A DNA stretch of 15,341 nt, taken from assembly GCA_023393265.1 (NCBI GenBank), contig JAEWME010000173.1, positions 1 through 15,341 of the forward strand, in the 5' to 3' direction. Positions 8,022 through 14,170 of this stretch are shown one piece after another; the stretch's first letter is position 1; the number at the start of each line of letters is the position of its first letter. A model generated the notes under the pieces. The model worked only from the letters and a program-made list of their open reading frames with translations, ran no database searches and was not told the origin of the DNA. The DNA comes from Bacteroidota bacterium (GTDB taxonomy: Bacteria; Bacteroidota; Bacteroidia; Bacteroidales; Prolixibacteraceae). A program made the position numbers and the translations under genes.

Positions 8022-8096
8022 AAAATAGGGACATTCTCCATCTTCTGCAACGCGCAGGAACAAAAAAAGACCAAATGTGTTTTAAAATAGTTTTTC

Positions 8097-8110
8097 CGTG
8101 TACGAACACG
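8097..8110. promoter_or_regulatory. Operator copy 2 (CGTGT-N4-ACACG), regulator side
   Basis: Second copy of the palindrome, differing from copy 1 within the 14 bp by one centre base (ACGA instead of ACGG); the flank TTCC is shared. It ends 18 bp before the TAGTTTTG element of the regulator gene, that is in the -33 region, so bound repressor would be expected to block that promoter. With copy 1 it could support looping and joint control of both divergent operons. Confidence 0.75.
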
Positions 8111-8128
8111 ACATTTTAAAAAATTAAC

Positions 8129-8136
8129 TAGTTTTG
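8129..8136 (+). promoter_or_regulatory. Bacteroidota-type -7 promoter element for the regulator/uxuB operon
   Basis: TAGTTTTG is an exact match to the known Bacteroidota -7 consensus TAnnTTTG. No clear TTTG -33 element is seen at the expected distance, where operator copy 2 lies. A start site around 8142 would give a 5' leader of about 40 nt before the proposed regulator start at 8184. Confidence 0.6.
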
Positions 8137-8183
8137 TAGCGATCTCTCGATTTTTAACTTTAAAAAGCACTGTCATCAAAGCA

Positions 8184-9233
8184 ATTAATCGCACCAGGAT
8201 TAAAGACATTGCACAAAAAGCCGGCGTTTCAATTGGAACCGTCGACCGTGTGATTCACAACCGTGGAGAAGTGTCGAAATCGACCCGCGAAAAAATTCTC
8301 CGTATCATTGAGGAAATGGACTATCAACCCAACATACTGGCCAGCACACTGGCGTCAAAAAAAACGTTTGCTTTTGCAGTGCTCATTCCTGAACCTACAT
8401 CATCCGAGGCATACTGGAATAAACCAATGACAGGTATCAGGAAAGCATTCCAGGAGATTCAGCAATATGGCATCAACATTGACGTGCATCTTTTCAGGCA
8501 ATCAGATCCGGCCACTTTCAAAAAGGAAACAGACCTGATACTCGCCAACCTGCCCGATGGCGTGGTGCTCGCCCCTTTCTTCTCGCGCGAAGCCAAGGCA
8601 TTTATCGCTGCGCTGAAGGAAAATTCAGTCCCGTATGTTTTTATTGATTCGAACCTGAAAGACTGCGACAAACTGAGCTATGTCGGACAAGATTCATTTC
8701 AGTCGGGAACACTGGCAGCACGCCTGCTTGACTATATGATTCCGTCAGATTCGGATGTTTTGGTGCTCCATTTTGCCAAACAACTCGACAACCTCAACCA
8801 TCTGGCTCAACGGGAGAAGGGCTTTTACGAATATTTCAGGAATACCTATGGACCAAACGCACGAAACCTGATAACAATGGAAATTGCCGATCCGGCAACA
8901 ACAGAAGCCCAGGCTGAAATCGCAGAAATACTGAATATCAATCCAAAGATCAAAGGAATTTTTGTGACCAATTCGCAGGTATATCTTGTAGGACGATTGC
9001 TCGAAAAAAGCGGAAACCAAATACGGGTAATCGGGCACGACCTGATTCGCGAAAACATCGACTTCCTTAAAAAGGGAATCGTCGACTTTTTGATTTGCCA
9101 GCGACCGGAAGAACAGGGATACCGTTCGGTTATTTCCCTTTTCGAAAACCTTGTGATGAAAAAGGAAGTGGCTCCTGAAAATTATATGTCCATTGATATC
9201 ATTACCAAAGAAAACGTTGATTATTACAAATAA
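8184..9233 (+). CDS. LacI-family transcriptional regulator with apparent AUU start
   Basis: A LacI-family repressor/activator of about 349 residues. The helix-turn-helix RIKDIAQKAGVSIGTVDRVI (residues 5-24), the hinge region YQPNILASTLASKK, and a periplasmic-binding-protein-like effector domain are all in one open frame. The frame contains no ATG, GTG or TTG between the stop at 8088 and the GTG at 8250, and starting at that GTG would delete most of the recognition helix. The best family-like N-terminus is INRTRIKDIA from the ATT at 8184, where ATG would give a standard start. It is divergent from uxaE, flanked by two palindromic operators, and 6 nt upstream of uxuB. It probably senses a hexuronate pathway intermediate and controls both operons and itself. 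The effector is not known. Confidence 0.82.
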   Translation: MNRTRIKDIAQKAGVSIGTVDRVIHNRGEVSKSTREKILRIIEEMDYQPNILASTLASKKTFAFAVLIPEPTSSEAYWNKPMTGIRKAFQEIQQYGINIDVHLFRQSDPATFKKETDLILANLPDGVVLAPFFSREAKAFIAALKENSVPYVFIDSNLKDCDKLSYVGQDSFQSGTLAARLLDYMIPSDSDVLVLHFAKQLDNLNHLAQREKGFYEYFRNTYGPNARNLITMEIADPATTEAQAEIAEILNINPKIKGIFVTNSQVYLVGRLLEKSGNQIRVIGHDLIRENIDFLKKGIVDFLICQRPEEQGYRSVISLFENLVMKKEVAPENYMSIDIITKENVDYYK

Positions 9234-9239
9234 AACAAA

Positions 9240-10091
9240 ATGAAAACTATAGATTTTAGTGACCTGAACGGAAAAGTGTGTGTTATCACAGGTGGCGCCG
9301 GAGTGATCGGAAGCGCGCTGGTGAAAGGAATGGCATCGGTGGGCGTGAAAATTGCCATCGCCGACATCAATAAAGAAGTGGCAGAAAAAGTTGCTGCCGA
9401 AATTTCGGCTGAATTTAAGGCCTCAGTCATTGGTGTTGAAGCCAATGTACTGGATAAAGAATCGCTTGAAAAAGCTAAAATTGAAGTAAACGAAAAGCTC
9501 GGTCCGATTGATATTCTGATTAACGGCGCCGGCGGAAATCACCCCACGGCCACGACCAAAGTGGAACAGATGGACGAAAACAGTCTCGATCATCTGGACG
9601 AAACCTTCTACGGACTGGCAATGGAAGGCTTCGATAAAGTTTTTGCCCTGAATTTTAAAGGCACGTTGCTTCCAACAATGGTTTTCACCACCGACATGCT
9701 GAAAAACAAAAAAGGCGTGGTGTTGAATATTTCGTCGATGAATTCATACAAACCATTGACTAAAATTCCGGCTTATTCTGCCGCCAAAGCATCGATCAAT
9801 AATTTCACCGAATGGCTGGCTGTTCATTTAGCCAAAGTTGGCATCAGGGTTAATGCTATTGCGCCCGGATTTTTCATCACCGACCAAAATCGCTTTTTAG
9901 TCCTGAATCAGGAAACCGGAGGATTCTCTCCCCGCGGGCAGAAAATTATGAACAACACCCCAATGGGAAAATTTGGCGAGCCAGAAGATTTGCAGGGAAC
10001 TACCCTATTCCTGCTCTCCGATGTATCGTCATTTGTCACCGGAATCGTCATCCCCGTTGACGGCGGCTATAGCGCATTTGGAGGAGTCTAA
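9240..10091 (+). CDS. uxuB: D-mannonate oxidoreductase (fructuronate reductase), SDR family
   Basis: A 283-residue short-chain dehydrogenase expected to reduce D-fructuronate to D-mannonate with NAD(P)H. Landmarks are the Rossmann motif TGGAGVIGS (17-25), ADIN (41-44) after beta-2 suggesting NAD preference, NGAGGN (95-100), and the catalytic Ser-Tyr-Lys set: SSM at 165-167, Y179 and K183 in YSAAK. Insertions around 101-130 (the HPTATTKVEQMDENS region) match the SDR-type UxuB seen in Bacillus and Bacteroidota, unrelated to the long-chain E. coli UxuB. It starts 6 nt after the regulator stop, so they are co-transcribed. The next enzyme, mannonate dehydratase, is not encoded nearby. A different SDR sugar-acid specificity is possible but less likely in this context. 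Confidence 0.85.
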   Translation: MKTIDFSDLNGKVCVITGGAGVIGSALVKGMASVGVKIAIADINKEVAEKVAAEISAEFKASVIGVEANVLDKESLEKAKIEVNEKLGPIDILINGAGGNHPTATTKVEQMDENSLDHLDETFYGLAMEGFDKVFALNFKGTLLPTMVFTTDMLKNKKGVVLNISSMNSYKPLTKIPAYSAAKASINNFTEWLAVHLAKVGIRVNAIAPGFFITDQNRFLVLNQETGGFSPRGQKIMNNTPMGKFGEPEDLQGTTLFLLSDVSSFVTGIVIPVDGGYSAFGGV

Positions 10092-10093
10092 AC

Positions 10094-10218
10094 GAGTTGC
10101 AGGTTCCGGGTTCCGGGTTTCTTGATACTTGAATCTTGAATCTTGAATCTTGAATCTTGATACTTGATACTTGATACTTGTATCTAAAGTCTATTGTCGA
10201 ATATCTTAAATCTAAAAT
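10094..10218 (+). repeat. Heptad-phased repeat array between uxuB and the second kinase
   Basis: The spacer is built from 7-nt units that keep one register, with C as last base, from 10094 nearly to the kinase ATG. The series runs from GAGTTGC through AGGTTCC, GGGTTCC, GGGTTTC and TTGATAC, then TTGAATC four times, TTGATAC three times and TTGTATC, followed by decayed units (TAAAGTC, TATTGTC, GAATATC, TTAAATC). About 17 units fill the spacer. Nothing else is visible here. Confidence 0.9.
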
Positions 10219-11298
10219 ATGACCATCGAGTTAAAACAAAACTATAAATATTCCCTGTTGGTTCCTACCAGCATGGGTGTTCGCATTACGCCGGTTAACG
10301 GACAGCCGGTTCACAGCAGTTCGCTGTTCGAAATGCAGGCTACAAGCGCCGAAACCAACGTTGCCAGCATCGCTTCGTATCTGGGCCTTCCGGTAAAAGT
10401 GCTCACTACATTTGTGAAAGGCAGCCCGATTGCCCAATTCATTAAGAGCAACCTAAAGGCCCGCCACATGGACTACGAAGGCCCGGAGGTTCCTCAGGGC
10501 GATCCATGGGGCTACCGCCACCAATTCAACATTGCCGACAGTGGTTTCGGAACCCGCGGACCACGCGTACAAAACGACCGTGCAGGCGAAGTAGGCCGCA
10601 CGCTTAACGTAAAAGATTTTGACCTCGACCGCATTTTCGGTCAGGAGGGCGTGCAAATTGTTCATCTTTCAGGATTGATTGGCGCGCTATCGCCTGAAAC
10701 CAGCACGTTTTGCCTCGAAATTGCCCGGGCTGCAAAAAAATACGGCACCCGAATCGCTTTCGACCTGAATTACCGCGCATCATTCTGGAAAGGCCGAGAA
10801 ACCGAACTTCGGGCAAATTTTACAGAAATCGCTTCAGCAGCCGACATCCTGATTGGTAATGAAGAAGATTTTCAATTATGCCTGGGTATCGAAGGTCCGG
10901 AAGCTGGAGGAAAAGGTATTGAAGCTGAAATTGAAGGCTTCAAAGGAATGATTGCCCGCGTAAAAGCTGCTTTCCCTAATGCCTCGATTTTTGCCACCAC
11001 GCTACGGCAGGTAATCAGCGCCAACGAGCACCTTTGGGGCGCCATCATGCTCGAAGGCGAAAACTGGCACGTGATAGAGCCACGCAAAATTGGCGTACTC
11101 GACCGCATTGGCGGAGGCGACGGTTTTGTTGGTGGTCTGCTTTATGGAATCCTGAAAGGATGGGACCCCGAGAAATGGCCGCAATTTGGCTGGGCAACCG
11201 GCGCACTTGCCACCACCTTCCTCACCGACTATGCCCAACCGGCCGATGAAGACATGGTTTGGAGCATCTGGGGCGGAAACGCAAGGGTGAAACGATAA
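10219..11298 (+). CDS. PfkB-family sugar(-acid) kinase, second KdgK-like paralogue
   Basis: A 359-residue PfkB/ribokinase-family kinase, distantly similar to the kdgK at 4129-5160. Shared blocks are ETNVASIASYLGLPVKVL (45-62), IVHLSGLIGALSP (147-159), FDLNYRASFW (181-190), IGNEEDFQLCLGI (212-224), ATTLRQVISAN (259-269) and the catalytic signature DRIGGGDGFVGGLLYG (295-310) with D301 as base. The usual GAGDSF/GSGDSF has become GGGDGF, but the Asp and glycine turn remain. The N-terminus lacks the usual G-E of the first strand. It sits after uxuB and a heptad repeat, upstream of the LarA homologue. It may be a KDG kinase isozyme or act on another ketodeoxy or aldonic acid; the sequence does not decide. 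Confidence 0.82.
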   Translation: MTIELKQNYKYSLLVPTSMGVRITPVNGQPVHSSSLFEMQATSAETNVASIASYLGLPVKVLTTFVKGSPIAQFIKSNLKARHMDYEGPEVPQGDPWGYRHQFNIADSGFGTRGPRVQNDRAGEVGRTLNVKDFDLDRIFGQEGVQIVHLSGLIGALSPETSTFCLEIARAAKKYGTRIAFDLNYRASFWKGRETELRANFTEIASAADILIGNEEDFQLCLGIEGPEAGGKGIEAEIEGFKGMIARVKAAFPNASIFATTLRQVISANEHLWGAIMLEGENWHVIEPRKIGVLDRIGGGDGFVGGLLYGILKGWDPEKWPQFGWATGALATTFLTDYAQPADEDMVWSIWGGNARVKR

Positions 11299-11327
11299 GC
11301 AATTTAATATTTGACAATTTACCATTT
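11294..11327 (+). repeat. Left arm of inverted heptad repeat around the four-helix-bundle gene
   Basis: A 34-nt arm that begins in the stop codon region of the kinase and ends one base before the ATG at 11329. ATTT occurs at 11302, 11309, 11317 and 11324 (spacing 7, 8, 7). Its reverse complement matches the arm at 11708-11741 at 28 of 34 positions, without gaps. Confidence 0.8.
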
Positions 11328-11328
11328 C

Positions 11329-11716
11329 ATGAACGCCGAGGACTTAAAGAAACGACTTAAAATATTTGCACTAAGAATAATAAAAACTATCTGAAAGTTT
11401 GCCAAATAACATTACCGGAAACACTATCGGAAAGCAAATTATTCGCTCGGGAACATCTCCGGGAGCAAATTACAGGGCTGCTTGTTTGGGGAAATCGGAC
11501 AAAGATTTTCTGAATAAGTTGAAAATGGTTGAAGAAGAACTGGATGAAACCCTTTATTGGCTTGAACTTATTGTGGAATCTGGTCTGCTAAAGGCAAGTC
11601 TGCTTGACGACCTAATGCAAGAAAACAAGGAGTTATTCAAAATCATTGTTAGTTCAATTAATACTATGAAAAAGAAGATCAACACCGGAAAGAATGATTC
11701 TAAAAGCAAATCGTAA
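11329..11716 (+). pseudogene. Four-helix-bundle protein (23S rRNA intervening-sequence / S23 family), +1 frameshift
   Basis: An ATG at 11329 opens MNAEDLKKRLKIFALRIIKT, which stops at TGA 11392-11394. Skipping the single T at 11392 joins it to ESLPNNITGNTIGKQIIRSG and a full product of about 128 residues, the normal family length. The family blocks RSGTSPGANYRAA and EELDETLYWLELI identify the small four-helix-bundle family (TIGR02436-type) found in 23S rRNA intervening sequences and as stand-alone genes. The biochemical function is unknown; the fold resembles the Avd protein of diversity-generating retroelements. The gene lies between a kinase and a LarA homologue, bracketed by two inverted 34-nt heptad arms, with its stop inside the right arm. 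The break may be a real mutation or an inserted base in the assembly. Confidence 0.85.
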
Positions 11717-11741
11717 ATTGTAAATCATTAAATTGTATATC
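11708..11741 (+). repeat. Right arm of inverted heptad repeat around the four-helix-bundle gene
   Basis: A 34-nt arm with AAAT at 11708, 11715, 11722 and 11730 (spacing 7, 7, 8), the mirror image of the left arm. It contains the stop codon of the four-helix-bundle gene (11714-11716) and ends two bases before the next ATG (11743). Confidence 0.8.
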
Positions 11742-11742
11742 T

Positions 11743-13032
11743 ATGTTGTACTACGAAATAGGATCAACAGAAATAGAACTTTCTGCTGAAGATTTAAAAA
11801 AAGGCCTGTTTGAGGCGTTCGAAAAACTCGGAGCCAAAAAGAAAGTGTTGGCCATTCCTCCGGATTATACCCGTTTACCGAGCCGTTCAGGAGAACTGAC
11901 TGAAATGGCCTGGAACTTTTATGGCGATGCACTGACGGATGTACTCCCGGCTTTGGGAACTCACACGCCAATGACCGACAAGCAAATTGCCCACATGTTT
12001 GGCTCGATGCCTGCATCGCTCATTCGCGAACACGATTGGCGAAACGATGTGGTAACTGTTGGAACCATTCCGGCGGAATACGTGAAAGAAGTTTCGAAAG
12101 GAGCAGTAGAGTTTCCATGGCCGGCGCAGGTGAACAAGCTTTTGCTTGATGGTCATTTCGACCTGATTTTGTCCATTGGGCAGGTGGTACCACACGAAGT
12201 GGTTGGAATGGCAAATTACAATAAAAATATTTTCGTCGGAACCGGTGGCGTGGAAGGCATCAACAAAAGTCATTTTGTGGGCGCCGCTTACGGAATGGAA
12301 AAAATGATGGGCCACGCCGATACGCCTGTTCGGAAGCTGTTTAACTATGCTTCGGAAAATTTCACGAACCATTTGCCCATTGTTTATGTGCAAACCGTGG
12401 TAGGGCTCGACAAAACCGACGGCAAGATTAAAACCCGTGGTTTATTCATCGGCGACGACTTTGAAGTGTTCGATAAAGCAGCCAGACTGGCGCTGCTCGT
12501 CAATTTCGAGATGCTCGACAAGCCGCTGAAAAAAGTGGTGGTTTATCTCGATCCGACCGAATTTAAAAGTACATGGCTGGGTAATAAATCAATTTACCGC
12601 ACCCGAATGGCTATTGACAACAACGGCGAGTTGATTGTTATTGCCCCAGCATTAAAAGAGTTCGGCGAAGACAAGGAAATCGACCGGCTGATCCGCAAAT
12701 ATGGTTACTTCGGAACACCTGCAACGCTGAAGGCCTGTGACGAAAACGAGGAACTGCGTAATAATCTGAGCGCGGCAGCTCACCTCATTCACGGTTCTTC
12801 CGAAGGTCGTTTCAGCATCACGTATTGCCCCGGGAAAGGTCCGGAGAACCTGACTCAGGCTGAGATTGAAAGTGTAGGCTTCAGGTATGCCGACATTGAC
12901 GCAATAACTGCCCAATACAATCCGGCGAAACTAAAAGACGGCTATAATATCCTGCCCAACGGCGAAGAAATTTTCTATATTTCGAACCCGGCCCTGGGCT
13001 TGTGGGCGTTTAAGGACCGATTCAACTATTGA
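11743..13032 (+). CDS. LarA-family nickel-pincer racemase/epimerase homologue (putative sugar-acid epimerase)
   Basis: A 429-residue protein of the LarA (DUF2088) superfamily, whose members use the nickel-pincer nucleotide cofactor to racemise or epimerise 2-hydroxy acids. Residues matching the lactate racemase active site are present: the DxTR motif D41/R44 (PPDYTR), H74 in LGTH, H151 in the PHE motif of IGQVVPHEV, K161 which aligns with the lysine that anchors the cofactor, and H177 as nickel ligand. The segment GMANYNKNIFVGTGG replaces the usual G-[YF]-SGG-x-K pattern, suggesting a changed pocket. The cofactor genes larB, larC and larE are not in the window. Among uxuB and KDG kinases, an aldonate 2-epimerase (as reported for LarA-like gluconate epimerase) is more plausible than lactate racemase; this is inference. 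Confidence 0.8.
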   Translation: MLYYEIGSTEIELSAEDLKKGLFEAFEKLGAKKKVLAIPPDYTRLPSRSGELTEMAWNFYGDALTDVLPALGTHTPMTDKQIAHMFGSMPASLIREHDWRNDVVTVGTIPAEYVKEVSKGAVEFPWPAQVNKLLLDGHFDLILSIGQVVPHEVVGMANYNKNIFVGTGGVEGINKSHFVGAAYGMEKMMGHADTPVRKLFNYASENFTNHLPIVYVQTVVGLDKTDGKIKTRGLFIGDDFEVFDKAARLALLVNFEMLDKPLKKVVVYLDPTEFKSTWLGNKSIYRTRMAIDNNGELIVIAPALKEFGEDKEIDRLIRKYGYFGTPATLKACDENEELRNNLSAAAHLIHGSSEGRFSITYCPGKGPENLTQAEIESVGFRYADIDAITAQYNPAKLKDGYNILPNGEEIFYISNPALGLWAFKDRFNY

Positions 13033-13115
13033 TTAAAGATCGGTTGAAGATTAACGATTGCAGATTAGGAAGAATCGTTAATCAGAAATCATTAATTATT
13101 AATCGTTAATCCAAT
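13031..13115 (+). repeat. Inverted heptad-phased repeat with no gene inside
   Basis: The spacer has GATT-type units at 13049, 13056 and 13063 and AATC-type units at 13073, 13080, 13087, 13101 and 13108, all in steps of 7 (the unit at 13094 has decayed to AATT). GATTAACGATT (13049-13059) is perfectly complementary to AATCGTTAATC at 13073-13083 and again at 13101-13111. Only a short loop separates the arms. There is no T-run, so it is not a terminator. Confidence 0.85.
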
Positions 13116-13119
13116 CAGG

Positions 13120-14163
13120 ATGGATAAAATTAAGGAAATAAACTGGGGAATTATTGGCTGCGGAAATGTAACCGAACTGAAGAGTGGTCCGGCTTTTAAC
13201 AAAACAGAACATTCGCATTTGGTTGCTGTGATGCGCCGGAACGCAGCTTTGGCAGAAGATTACGCCAAACGCCACGGTGTACCGCGGTGGTATTCCGACG
13301 CCGATCAGTTAATCGCCGACCCGGAAGTAAATGCAATTTATATTGCCACGCCGCCCGACACCCATGCCACGTATGCTATTGCCGCCATGAAAGCAGGGAA
13401 ACCGGTTTATGTAGAAAAACCGATGGCCCGAAATTACCAGGAATGCAAAGAGATGATCCGTGTGTCAGAAGAAACTGGCATGCCATTGTATGTTGCCTAT
13501 TACCGGCGAACGCTTCCGGCTTTCCTGAAAGTAAAAGAACTTGTAGACGACGGAATAATCGGACAATTGCTCACCGTACACGTTCAGTTGCACAAAACGG
13601 CATGGGAAAAAGAATTGCCGCCCGGAAAACATTCTTGGCATGTCAATCCTGAAATTGCAGGTGCCGGTCATTTTTTTGATTTGGCCTCGCACCAGTTGGA
13701 TTACCTCGATTTTCTGTTTGGCCCGATTGTAAATGTGCACGGAATTGCGGCAAACCAGGCCGGCTACTATCAGGCTGAAGACACCGTGACCGGTATATTT
13801 CTTTTCGGAAATGGCGTAATTGGCACAGGAAGCTGGTGCTTTGTGGCCGACGAATCGTCGGTTGCCGACTACATCGAAATTACCGGAACTTCAGGAAAAA
13901 TTACATTTCCATGCTTCGCACCCGGCGACGTAAAACTTACGAAGGCCAATGGAACGATCAATTTTAGTTTCCGGAATCCGGAGAATATTTCGCACAACCT
14001 CATTCGTAATGTGGTTAAAGCCCTTCGCGGAGAAGAAGATGGTGTCAGCACCGGAAAAAGTGCCGCCCGAACCAGTGCAGTTCTGGATGAAATGGTTAAA
14101 AATTACTATTCTTCCGGAAAGGAAGATTCTAAACGTATAAAAGGCAGTTGCCGAATGATTTGA
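13120..14163 (+). CDS. Gfo/Idh/MocA-family NAD(P)-dependent oxidoreductase
   Basis: A 347-residue dehydrogenase with an N-terminal Rossmann domain and a C-terminal alpha/beta substrate domain. Landmarks are NWGIIGCGNV (8-17), IYIATPPDTHATYAIAAMKAG up to residue 93 (landmark ATPPDTH 76-82), the family-defining VEKPMA (98-103) with catalytic K100, and GAGHFFDLASHQLDYL (181-196) with D187 and H191 at the usual catalytic positions. Members oxidise or reduce sugars, inositols and sugar acids; the substrate here is unknown. It follows the LarA homologue across a heptad-repeat spacer and ends 7 nt before pdxB, so it is tightly coupled to pdxB. It has no signal peptide and is cytoplasmic, unlike the Tat-exported GH109-like members. 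It ends in TGA. Confidence 0.85.
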   Translation: MDKIKEINWGIIGCGNVTELKSGPAFNKTEHSHLVAVMRRNAALAEDYAKRHGVPRWYSDADQLIADPEVNAIYIATPPDTHATYAIAAMKAGKPVYVEKPMARNYQECKEMIRVSEETGMPLYVAYYRRTLPAFLKVKELVDDGIIGQLLTVHVQLHKTAWEKELPPGKHSWHVNPEIAGAGHFFDLASHQLDYLDFLFGPIVNVHGIAANQAGYYQAEDTVTGIFLFGNGVIGTGSWCFVADESSVADYIEITGTSGKITFPCFAPGDVKLTKANGTINFSFRNPENISHNLIRNVVKALRGEEDGVSTGKSAARTSAVLDEMVKNYYSSGKEDSKRIKGSCRMI

Positions 14164-14170
14164 CCGAAAT

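Noticed and set aside
8072..8079. CACATTTG (- strand) as a -7 element for uxaE
   Set aside because: One mismatch to TAnnTTTG and no -33 element at the right distance; too weak to list as a promoter.
8250..9233. Regulator starting at the GTG at 8250
   Set aside because: This start removes the first 22 residues including most of the helix-turn-helix, although those residues are encoded in frame and match the family.
10121..10183. Tandem 7-nt units considered as a CRISPR array
   Set aside because: Units are directly adjacent with no spacers and no 23-40 nt repeats; there are no cas genes in the window.
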